Part shown: in pieces, positions 1 to 9,628 of the stretch
Position numbering within the stretch: position 1 is the first letter of the stretch
Layout of the letters: each line of letters starts with the position of its first letter
DNA from: Persicaria tinctoria
Lineage: Eukaryota > Streptophyta > Magnoliopsida > Caryophyllales > Polygonaceae
Direction of reading: 5' to 3'
Assembly (NCBI GenBank): GCA_037127255.1
Contig: JBANSL010000013.1
Location: forward strand, 9,674,188-9,738,187
DNA length: 64,000 nucleotides
Notes under the pieces: model-generated
Seen by the model: the letters and a program-made list of their open reading frames with translations, nothing else
What the model was told of the DNA's origin: nothing
Databases searched by the model: none
Made by a program: the position numbers and the translations under genes

Positions 1-920
1 TCATACTGAAACACACCAACATATCATGTCATAAAGTCATAAGGGAGGCTATCATTATAACCAGACAAAATTCTCTAAGGGCAATCACCGACTTATTACC
101 CTGTTTCCCCGTGTGACGCTAGTATGACTCGTTGGGTAGGACACAAGGACATTCACGCTCTTTTAAAGAGGTGAGGGTAGAACTCGTGTTTAGACTCTTG
201 TGGCAAGGAGACACGGTTGACCATTACGAGGATCGAAAAAGATGACTCTGTAAGACAACTTACTTTTAACTCAAAACTTTCAATCCTTACCCCCACTATC
301 ATACTCAGATAACCCTCACATCCAACACGATTTCTGAAGGTAATTAGTTGACCAACCCAATTTTCCTGTGGAAAACACCAACCTCGGATACGAGACTCGA
401 CAAACGCATAGATTGAGGGACACATTAGAGAGTCAGAATCGTGAAGGGATTTGAATGAGGGAAGGCTATTCTGACAAGACGGGAATTCTGACTACATAAG
501 GACAAGGTCTCCTCCTGCTATCCCGTTCACACATTCTGTTATTTACATATTCAAATTAAGGCATACTGATTAGTTCTCTATCCTAAGCACAATAGCACTC
601 AGCATGGAAGCAATCACCGGGATTAATATGATCCCCTTCGAGGAGGATCGCCCTCGGGCCCAGTTGGATATAATGCATATAATTACAAAGACGATCTATG
701 CCATCCTTCGAGGGACGACTGACCGGAGGAGCAAATACCTCACGGCCACCTAGCCCAATCTACTCCAACCCTCGGCTCCTTGGAGTCTTCAAACCCCGTG
801 TGTAAAAGAAAGCTAGTATTTTGCCTACCCGTTCCCAACTGCATCCAATAGGGATGGTTTAACGCCTTTACTACCCCATCGTTTCCCCTTGTTTAATTAC
901 CGAATTTATTAGCGTTCCGA

Positions 921-1066
921 CTATATACACCGCAAATCATGCACGTCCATAAGGACGTGCATGATTAAAAGGCTTGCACGTCCTTAAGGACGTGCAATAT
1001 TAGACACAAGGCTTGCACGTCCTTAAGGACGTGCAATATTAACCTTGTGATTTGCGGTGTATATAG
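921..1066. mobile_element. Small inverted-repeat element with three palindromes
   Basis: A perfect 19-bp inverted repeat, CTATATACACCGCAAATCA at 921-939 and its complement at 1048-1066, encloses three copies of one palindrome. The copies are 936-965 (imperfect at the centre), 974-997 and 1013-1036. The last two contain the perfect 20-bp palindrome GCACGTCCTTAAGGACGTGC. The whole unit is 146 bp and could fold as a long stem or as three hairpins. No target-site duplication was found, so MITE identity is inferred from form only. Confidence 0.6.
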
Positions 1067-1221
1067 CAACACCCTTTATTAAATCAAGTTCATATTTAGT
1101 CCATTTGAGTTAGCCATATTAAATTCATTTTGCCCTTTCTAAACATTTTGAAAAACCATTTGAAAACCTTGGGCCATTTTCAAAACCACTTCAACCTATC
1201 ATACTCAGTTTGCAAAACCTC

Positions 1222-1233
1222 GCTCTGATACCA
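1222..1233 (-). other. Primer-binding site (initiator tRNA-Met type)
   Basis: On the minus strand the sequence reads TGGTATCAGAGC, the usual plant LTR element site complementary to the 3' end of initiator tRNA-Met. It lies four bases after the LTR end (…TTACA on the minus strand). This sets the orientation of the element. Confidence 0.7.
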
Positions 1234-1237
1234 AATT

Positions 1238-4200
1238 TGTAACGGCCCGGGATTATGATTCACGGGTTACGTTTCGAGGGATGAAACCCCTCGTTAGGAT
1301 CTTGCGCCCCGAGTACAGGTTGAAGGTTTGAAATTCTACTCTAACTTTTTCAAGTGGGATTTCATACCCAAAATTCGAAGGGATTGTTGGAATCCCCGGG
1401 GAAATCCCCTGTACCTGTCGTAAGTCTAAGCGTGAAAAACCAATAGTCATAAAAATAGCGGAATCAATGTGTAATACAAGAGAGTGCCACGGCAGAGCCG
1501 GGTCAAAACCAAATCAGTAAGCGTATTTATCGAAATCTAATAGGTGATGTTAGTGAGGTTAGACCATTTCCTTGCGATTGCCTAAGAGAGTTCCCACGTC
1601 ACGGAAGTGAGCAACAATCATGCTACAAAACAAACCTAAAAAAATATGTATGCGGGGCGGTGTCAGATCGAACCCCTACACAATATAATCCCAAACAAGC
1701 AGACACATACACACGCTAGTCCTAATAAAGATGCTTCTAGATGCAAGGCGGAATATTAACACACTAACATGCTCCTAAGATCAAGTGCATAAATATAATA
1801 AGGCCTTAGCACCGAATACCAAGTGGTATATCCCTCTCCTACCTCCGCCCCCTTCCGATAGGGCGGAGACTGTCCAGCTCGTGAATGCATTTCATATAAT
1901 CGGGCGGCACGCATGCCCAACCCGCTTCACAATAAAGCCCGCAGGCATCTCATAATATAAGGAAGTTCATTACTCGATTGACTCAGGACGGGACCCGATG
2001 GGACTAGGTCGTCCTATAACCCTAGCAATGACTCTAGTTACTTCACAGATAACGGCCGTTCTGTTTACAAAAACAATGAGTAAACGAATGCTCAATCATG
2101 AGTGCAATCCTAGAAGGATACTACATGACATGCTTTATTATGAATGCAAGCACCTAGTATGCACATGGCTACAAGCAGGGAGATCTCTGTTCGAATCTGA
2201 GTGAGCTCATATAGGAACTCACCTGGCTATGCAGAACAGCATAATAGAAGATCCAGCAGACATCATTCATAATCACAAGGTATTACCTAGATGCATATCA
2301 GGACATATATATAAGTCCGCGTCTAATCATTCAAGCATTAAAGCACACAACATTCAACGAGAATAACAATCATATCGCAATCATCATCACATCAAGTTCA
2401 ACCACTCATCATGATGCCACATTCCAAAAGACCATCTCATTATCATCATTCCGTTCCACCACATTCATATATCCACAATAATAAAGCCGTATAGTCATAT
2501 ATCTCAAAGTTCATCATATTCATCATAGTTCATAAGATCGACATAAATTGAACGGTACATAACTCTAACGTCTCATCATGCCGTTAGTCATTCATATATG
2601 TCGTTAGTCCACACAAATCATGATATTAAACAATCATTCACACCAATCATGCTAGTTAGTCAACGAACGCATAATTCCCGAGTTAGTCCCGAAAACCGAG
2701 TTGACTAGTTAGAAATACGTACAACCCTTGGAAAATGTTCATCAATTTCCTTTTTTTCTAAAATCCAGGTCTCTTAATATTATATTTTAAATCACCGTAA
2801 TAGTATTATATCTTGAAATTTCAAAATAATATTTTTTTTCTTATCAATAATATTGTATAATATATAATATTCCATTTATTAAACATTTTTCATAAAAACG
2901 TTTTCATAAGTCTTAAATTCCATTTAAGTATTTAACACATTTTAGGCCTAAAAGGCCCAAACCCTTTTTGTTAATTTCCGGATCCAAGAGGCCCAAGGCC
3001 CATCTCCTTTAAAACCGAACCGGTTCACTGGTTTTCAAAAAAAAAAAAGAGCTGAACCGAACCCTTATAAATCAAGCAGAAAACCGGTTTCCCCCAAGTC
3101 ACTGTTCATCTTCTCTCCCACTTCCTGCGTTCGAAATCAGAAGAAGGGAGGGAGAGAGGAAGCTCGTCGGCATCACCCCGAACTACGGCTACCCAATCCC
3201 GACGCCTACATACACACATGAACAGGAAAAGGAAAGAAGAAGGAGAAGAAGAGCTCACCGGGGGTGTCAAAGGTTTCGCCGGAAAATCTCCGTCGGAGGC
3301 ACGATTCGGCTTCGACGGAGTGAATTTTTCGAACGAGAAGTGCCTGGGAGATAGGGAAGGTGAAAGGCGGAAGCTTTGGGTTGATAAAAGGTGAAAGAAG
3401 GAGGAACGAGCGGGATCGAACCTTACCAAGGCGAAACGAAGAACAGGGCGCGAAGGAGGTTCTCGGTGGCGCTCCGGCGGCTTCTGGTTGCTGCTGGTGT
3501 CCCCAGAAGGCTTTGGGAAACCGCTGCTGCTGGTGATGCTGTCTCGGGAGGGAGAAGGGAGCAAGGAGGAAGGGGTGGTGCTGGGTTCTCCTCTCGGCAA
3601 AACAGGGCGAGAGACGAGGGGCGGGGCTGCTATTTCGGCGGCGTTTTGGTGGTGGAGGGTGGCCTGGTGGAGGTGGGAAGGATCCACAAGAGGTGGCGCT
3701 GGGTTGTTTTTGAAGGGGGAAGGAACAGAGAACAAAAAGGAGAAAGAGGGTTGGGTTTGAAATTGAAAATGAAACGTGGGACAATAAGCTGCGTTTCTCA
3801 TCTTCTTGAAGAGGAGAAGGGTTGAAATCAGTGGGTCTTTGATCAAACTTGCAGTGTAGTTGTTTGTTTTCCAAAAGAAGTGAAATCAAGAAGAGAGGGC
3901 AGGGGTACAATATAGGCTTTGGCGTGGGATCTGTCTAAGATCAAGAGGAAGGGGTTGCAGTGCAATCAGACAGGGAAATGAGGGTGTTTGACTCTTTGCC
4001 ACAATTGGGGAGGGAGAACCACGAGGGAGGAGGAGAGTAACCTGTGTGATTCCAGTCACAAAGAGGAGAGAAGGAGCTGGATGTTCTGTTGGGCAATTCG
4101 GATGGGAAAGGGGAAGAAGAGGACAAGTGAAAGGGGACAAAAGCAAGTGGTCCTATCTAAGTTAATACCCGGAAGATAAATTCCGAGACCCGCTCACTCG

Positions 4201-4458
4201 ATCTTATCCGGACTCGATCAACTAAATTCTCAATTTCCAAATCCGAATTTAATACTGAAATCCGAACAATATTTTCCAATTATCGGTATAGGAAAGCGGA
4301 GAAAAACTATTTTACACGAGTTTTAAAATTTGGCCGAAATCCGTTTAAGATGTCTTAAAATCCGAGTTGGAGAGTTTTTCCGCTAAATCCCGCTATCAAA
4401 ATTCATTTTGATTTTTTTTTTCCTGAGAATTTAGAATTTAAAAATCCGAGCCTTTACA
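1238..4458 (-). mobile_element. Long LTR (about 3.2 kb), minus-strand element
   Basis: The proposed LTR runs from TGTAACGG at 1238 to CCTTTACA at 4458 on the plus strand, giving TG…CA ends and a 5-bp inverted terminus (TGTAA/TTACA). The left end abuts a primer-binding site. A pyrimidine-rich stretch on the minus strand (about 3910-3106), with overlapping open frames at 3106-3846 and 3206-3910, looks like a transcribed leader rather than a protein gene: the predicted peptides are Ser/Pro/Phe-rich and match nothing I recognise. The second LTR is outside the window, so the right boundary rests on terminus shape alone. Confidence 0.5.
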
Positions 4459-5186
4459 CCTTATTAGTTAATTAATTAATTAATCATATATGATCAATCA
4501 CCAATCTAATTTCTGATAAAAATATATATTATCCATTGAAAAGAATAAGATTAAATTTGAATAATATTTTATCCAACTTTATTTTAACTTTTATAGTAAC
4601 AATCTAAATTTAATATTAATATCATTTTAAAATAATAGTAAAAAAATAACATACGAGGATATAATAGTAAAAAAAAATTACATGTGGTGCAAGAGCCAGG
4701 TAACATATACTAGTGTGACTATAAATCTTTAACATATGATAAATTTAACGAATTTTTTTTTCTTCCAAACATATGCAAAATGGGTGTCATTGGATAGAGA
4801 AAAATAAATCGTGTTCAAAAATAATTTTTTTTTTAAAAAATAATTTATTTAACGAATAAATGAGAGTTTTAATTTAAATAAAAACACCCTGCCATGTGTC
4901 TCAATATTATTGGCTAAAAAAATGAAAATAAAAAAATAAAAAATCAGTTGATGCGCATCAACTGAGAGCATCACCTACCATTTTTTTCACCCAGATCATC
5001 CTGCCTCTCTCTTCCATGTCATCACTGTTGCAGACGTGGCTCCTCCCTTTGATTCGCGGGACGCGCCGTTGCAGATGGTCTAAAGTTTAACCTAGGAGCG
5101 GTTCAGAAAATCCGCTAAAATAGAACAAAGGCAAATGAATTTGGGGGAGAAATTTAGACCAGTCCAACCTTTCTCCTTCTCTCTTC
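4459..5186. other. AT-rich spacer with a 20-bp palindrome
   Basis: No gene is seen. The stretch is rich in A/T runs. At 4945-4964 there is a perfect palindrome, CAGTTGATGCGCATCAACTG. Nothing else could be assigned. Confidence 0.5.
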
Positions 5187-6469
5187 TTGCGCTCCTTCTC
5201 CCTCAGATCTAAGATATTCAGCCCTGCCCATGTCTCAATTCCTCATCAGTACCTCACCAGATCTCAGGCCGGTGCCCCTCTCGGTCCTCATTCTTTTCCC
5301 TTCTTTCTTTCTCTCTCCCTCTCAAATCCCTTTCCTCGACTCTCGACCCCAAATCGAAGATTGAGGCCAACACTTATCATCCTGACCCCGACACCACTGG
5401 AATACCCTTCATCTACTGCTTCTCAGTGCCGGAGTTCCACCGTACTAAAGCCTAGGTGCCGCCTTCAAGCGATTCAAGTCCATCCATTGTTCTATTTCTC
5501 AAATCCTCAAGAGATTGTGGGTCTAACTGATTCGAGGGGAAGGAACATCTCCGGTTAGTTAATTTCTAAACCTTTCTTTTTTCGATATCTTTACTGATTT
5601 CAAGCCGATTTAAAACAATTAGGAATTTTCCATCTAGGGTTTCGATTCCTCCATATATTAGTTCTTTAGGTCTAGGGTTAAGTTTCTTCGGTTCAGATTT
5701 AGGGTTTTCAATTTTGGTAAAGAATTTTCAGCCTAGGGTTTCGCTTGATATATAAATTTAGCTTCTTGATTTTAATCTTATCAAAACCTACATTCAATCT
5801 GCATCAATAATATTGAAAAAAAAATGAAATCAAGGTGTTAATTGCTATGTAAAATCACTTTTTTTTTTCTTTGTGCTGGTATGCTCAAGCTGTTAGTGAC
5901 TTGTGTCTAAAATTAAATTTATATTTCTTGAATTCTGGCTATCAATAGTTTTGAAGATTTGAAGTGTTTAGGTTGTAGTTTACTTGACTGGGTGAGGCAA
6001 TCTGTTTTTTTATATATATCTGTTGTTGGTTTAGAGGCAGTAAACCAGATAGAGGACGAGTCCATATGATGCCCATTGAGACACCAAGAGTACCGGCCAT
6101 ATAAAACTCCTGAAAAGAGTATGCATCAATAATATTGAAAAAAAATAAAATCAAGGTGTTAATTGCTATGGAAAATCACTTTTTTTTCTTTGTGCTGGTA
6201 TGCTCAGGCTGATAGTGACTTGTGTATAAAATCAAATTTATATTTCTTGAATTCTGGCTATCAATAGTTTTGAAGATTTGAAGTGTTTAGGTTGTAGTTT
6301 ACTTGATTGGGTGAGGTAATCTATTTATATATATATCTGTTGTTGCAGGTTTAGAGGCAGTAAACCAGTTAGAGGACGAGTCCATCTGATGCCCATTGGG
6401 ACACCAAAAGTACCATATAAAACTACTGAAGAGAGTACATGACAGTGGGTGGATCTGTGGAATGCCCTG
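5187..6469 (+). pseudogene. ClpR2-like pseudogene (plastid Clp protease subunit), exon duplicated and broken
   Basis: The exon at 6349-6469 is bounded by a good acceptor (TTGTTGCAG) and donor (CTG/GTAAGT). In frame it encodes MPIGTPKVPYKTTEEST, a stop, then QWVDLWNAL. This closely resembles the start of the mature region of plastid ClpR2 (known motif MPIGTPRVPY…TWQWVD.WNAL), a non-catalytic ClpPR ring subunit. The conserved Trp codon has become TGA at 6440-6442. An upstream duplicate of the exon (about 6029-6122) has lost its acceptor CAG, carries a 4-base insertion after GTACC, and is out of frame. The open frame 5187-5558 may be leader or transit-peptide sequence; I do not recognise it. No downstream Clp exons follow, so this is a captured or relict fragment. 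Confidence 0.7.
5801..6441 (+). repeat. 322-bp tandem duplication spanning the ClpR2-like exon
   Basis: Two copies begin with GCATCAATAATATTGAAAA at 5801 and 6123 and run through intron sequence into the ClpR2-like exon. The copies differ by scattered substitutions and small indels, so the duplication is not recent. Confidence 0.85.
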
Positions 6470-6627
6470 GTAAGTTTCTAGCAGTTTTTCCTTGGAGGCT
6501 AATTATACTATTTGTTAATCTTTCTTTGCATATCTAGTTCACTCGTTATTTGAGTATGGTTTTGCTTAATTCTTCTTCTGATTTCTAGTAATGTATATCT
6601 AAAAAAATGAATTTGGGTAAATATTAA

Positions 6628-6822
6628 TTGCTGAGATCACAACCATATGCTTCTCAATCTTGTTGTATATCCAATATGGTGCATAGATCCTCTAAAGAAA
6701 ATTTGAAATATTTTGTTGATACTATTTTTGATAGAGCATTTCACTCTGCTGCAGGGGACAGGGCTATTGACTTGTCTAAATGGAGGGAGCTTCATGGTAC
6801 ACAAGGAGAAGCTAGCTACTGA
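6628..6822 (+). other. Unassigned 64-codon open frame after the ClpR2-like exon
   Basis: The frame encodes a short peptide with a segment KYFVDTIFDRAFHSAAGD and ends at TGA near 6820. A possible acceptor (CTGCTGCAG) lies at about 6744-6752, so part of it could be a terminal exon. I do not recognise the product. It lies downstream of the ClpR2-like fragment and could belong to the same captured transcript. The following bases to 6980 look like AT-rich 3' flank. Confidence 0.2.
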
Positions 6823-6899
6823 AATGCATAAATTTGTTCATTGTGTTCATGAGAACCATTTGTGCAGAAATTTGTTCATTAGTGATTAGTGCTTATATG

Positions 6900-7300
6900 C
6901 ATGTATATGTTAATTAATGAATTGTATATATAGTTTTTATTCTTCCGATTCTCTTACTTTGTATGATCCGTATGTGGTTGATGAAATTATAAAATAAAAT
7001 GATATTTTGTGATATCATATTGTTAATATATCTGATTTATTTTGGAAAAAATCACCGTTTTAATTTATACCCAGTTCTAATGGGTATAAATTATTTTATT
7101 TTTTTAATTAAAAAAGCAGTTTTATACACCGGTTGAAGGTTTTATTTGTAGAGGAGTGTAGTTCTCGTCTCATGTACGGAGAATATATTTATACAGTATT
7201 ATAAATAATTTAGATAGATTTCAATAAAAAAAATCTAAATCTAAATATTTTTTTCACCAAAAAATAATGTAGATATAAATAAAATAGCACTTATCAAATA

Positions 7301-7355
<55 letters not shown>

Positions 7356-7683
7356 GTAAGTATGATTATGAAATGCTTTTTATTTATATTTTTGTCAATC
7401 AACTAAAATATATAGATAGATAGATAGATTGTGTCTTATATTCCTTTCTATAAATTATGACAACATATTATTTTATAGAAAAAATTGGTAAATGTCCATT
7501 TTTGTTAGGCTATTTTGATAAATGTCCATTTTCATAAGTGAATTAAGTAAATGTCCTAATATGACATTTTTGCTCATGCCTATATTTTTTTTCTTAGTGT
7601 TTCAACCTTTCCTACCTTCTTCCTCATCTGATGAAACAAGGTGAACACATATCCCCAATTCACCCGGCCACAAGCGTAAATAG
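6900..7683. repeat. AT-rich spacer with (TA)n microsatellite
   Basis: No gene is seen. A (TA)n run occupies about 7302-7352, followed by GATA repeats near 7412-7428. At 7486-7560 the phrase GTAAATGTCC recurs, resembling ends of plant inverted-repeat elements, but no partner end was found. Confidence 0.5.
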
Positions 7684-7892
7684 TAGACATGGCCACGGGT
7701 CACGGGTCGGGCGGGTCGACCCGTGACCCGCCGAGTTAGGGTCGAATGGTTGGCTCGGGTTGAGGGTCAGGGTTAGGGTCGGGGAGAATATAACCCGTGA
7801 CCCGCCGGGTCCAACCCAACGGGTCGACATGGCGGGTCAACCTAATGGGTCATAATTTTTTTTTTAAAAAAAATATTTTCTAAAAAAAAATT

Positions 7893-8080
7893 TGTTATGA
7901 AATGATTGTGGATGGTTCACCTCTCACCTATTAGTCTCCTCTAACCTCCCACCATTTGCCTATATAAAGGCTTGTAAATCTCACTTTAGATATACACCCA
8001 AATGAGAACTCTCCTCTCTACTCCCATATTCTTCCATAAAAGAGCTTTTTTCCAGTCTCCTACTCCCTATATTTCTAACA
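7893..8080 (+). repeat. 5' LTR of copia A
   Basis: A 188-bp LTR with ends TGTTA/TAACA. A TATA box, CCTATATAAAGG, lies near 7960, followed by a pyrimidine-rich stretch typical of a transcript start. Confidence 0.9.
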
Positions 8081-8439
8081 CGTTATTAGCACGAAACTCT
8101 ACCCAAATAAAATAAATCTAAGCCGGTTATTTTTCCATCGCCACTGTCTCCTATGCATCTCCACTGTTGTTCATCATTTGCTCTTTGAATATCATATCAT
8201 TTTTGCTTCTAGTTCAGATCTGCGGAGCTTTTCAGACGATAGATTTCTCTGATTTTATGTTTCTGTTTGTTTATTCGAGTGATTTTTCTCTGTTTGTGAC
8301 TGTTGAGGTCGTTGTTCCCTATTTCTTTTCTGGACAGATTTAGATCATATATGGTTTTACTGAAAGAAATTTGATCTTTGTGGTTTCAAAAGCGAGTTTT
8401 TAGATTTGAAAAAAAGGGGAGTGTTGTAAAGTCACTTAT

Positions 8440-8562
8440 TGCGGTTTTGTATAAATACCCACTTAAAACCAATGATGTTATACTTTTCGATGTTGGAACT
8501 ACGGGTCCAATAACATCATACTTAAAAAATACATCTTTGCATGAATTCCTTCTTTCGATCTC
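8440..8562 (-). repeat. Inverted copy of copia A reverse-transcriptase segment in its own leader
   Basis: The reverse complement of this segment closely matches about 20862-20985 of the same element, including the reverse-transcriptase start (WVFIQNRN). The two arms lie about 12.4 kb apart in opposite orientation. Such an arrangement could arise by template switching or rearrangement, and a transcript reading through both arms could pair. Confidence 0.7.
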
Positions 8563-8918
8563 TTCACGTCCAAACCCGATCTAAACCGATTGTTCTACCA
8601 ATCCTAATCCTGATCTAATCTGATTATTATTTGATTGATTTATGTGTGTAAGATCTAATCCTAAACTTTCTACAGGAAAGCAAACGAGGCACATCTCACC
8701 ACGCTTTACCTCGGCGTAACCTCCGCGATGAAGGCATACAGCCTCGATCATCGCCAGCAGTAGCGTCATCGGGGTGCTCTCAAAAGTAGACATACCTCCA
8801 TCGATCACACAACTCCTTGGCGTCGACGTCGCTTGTACGGTTGTACCCGAACATCTGAAACTTGATAGGCGGAGACAGGAAGACGAAGCAATCTGTTGCA
8901 GATTTGGGCTGGTGATCG
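8563..8918. other. Copia A leader, no gene assigned
   Basis: Short open frames on both strands (8581-8808 minus, 8774-9010 plus) show no family resemblance. This is the part of copia A left of the copia B insertion; its continuation is at 14315. Confidence 0.4.
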
Positions 8919-9601
8919 TGTTGGGTTTCCCTTCTATATGGGGGAAGAGTCCAATGGACTATTTACCATATGGTTTTTACCATGTGAAGTTTTACCCTCT
9001 TCCTTTATAAAAAGGGGATGTCTTTTCATTTGGGAAAGTAAGAGAGAGACAACAAAGAGTGAGAAAGGGAGAAAAGAGAGATCTTGGAGGAATTTTCGTA
9101 GGCCATTGTTCAGCTCAATTTGAAGTGCCCCGATCGATGACCAAACGACCTCCGATTGGGACGATTTTCTGGTATGTTGTTCACCTCATCATAGGCTTCA
9201 TTTTGTACGGTTGGATCGTCGTTTTGAGCCTCCAATCTCATATCCCCTTTGCTAGTGTCCTCTCTTGGGTTTTGTTGATTTCCACCAATTGGGTGATGAA
9301 ATTTGGCCAAGCTTGTTGATGCTTGATGATGTTGTATGCATCTAGCTTTGTCTAGGGAAGATTGTACCCACTTGTTATTGTTGATAGTGGAAGTTTCTAG
9401 CTCCCGTGGTTTTTTTTCCCCGTTTTGGGGTTTTCCACGTAAATCTAGTGTTATTTGTGCTTGGTTATTTTATCTTCTGTTTGTGTCTGATTGTTAGTTG
9501 GGTTGCTTGAGTTTGGCTCTCTGGTTTACAGTTCTTGTCCATCCCGATTCGTATGTGTTAAAAGGGGTGTGTCTGACGTCCCCTTGCTTCCCGGCACAAC
9601 A
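8919..9601 (+). repeat. 5' LTR of copia B
   Basis: 683 bp, TGTTGGG…GCACAACA. A TATA-like TTTATAAAAAG lies near 9005. The 3' LTR begins with the same sequence but lacks about 7-8 bases near position 40. Confidence 0.95.
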
Positions 9602-9628
9602 GACTGGTATCAGAGCATTTGGTTTAGG

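Larger units (their letters stand above)
1..1237 (-). mobile_element. Internal part of minus-strand LTR retroelement (partial)
   Basis: This stretch lies directly downstream, on the minus strand, of a primer-binding site and an LTR, so it is read as the start of the internal region of an LTR element that continues beyond the window. Only short open frames are present (for example 153-425 minus), with no gag zinc knuckle or pol motif. The coding part is therefore either further left, lost, or never present, as in large non-autonomous LTR elements. Which of these applies cannot be decided here. Confidence 0.45.

Noticed and set aside
3106..3910. Two long overlapping minus-strand frames and a plus-strand frame (3391-3825)
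   Set aside because: All three lie in one pyrimidine/purine-skewed stretch, have low-complexity Ser/Pro/Phe or Arg/Gly products, and show no domain. They are treated as a leader within the LTR.
7480..7560. Possible transposon end made of GTAAATGTCC repeats
   Set aside because: No matching inverted partner or target duplication could be found in the window.
8378..8584. 68-codon plus-strand frame in the copia A leader
   Set aside because: The sequence is the reverse complement of reverse-transcriptase coding sequence, so the plus frame is antisense.
9059..9319. Open frames within the copia B LTRs (also 13765-14040, 14211-14510)
   Set aside because: They recur in both LTRs, match no protein, and are explained by the LTR sequence.
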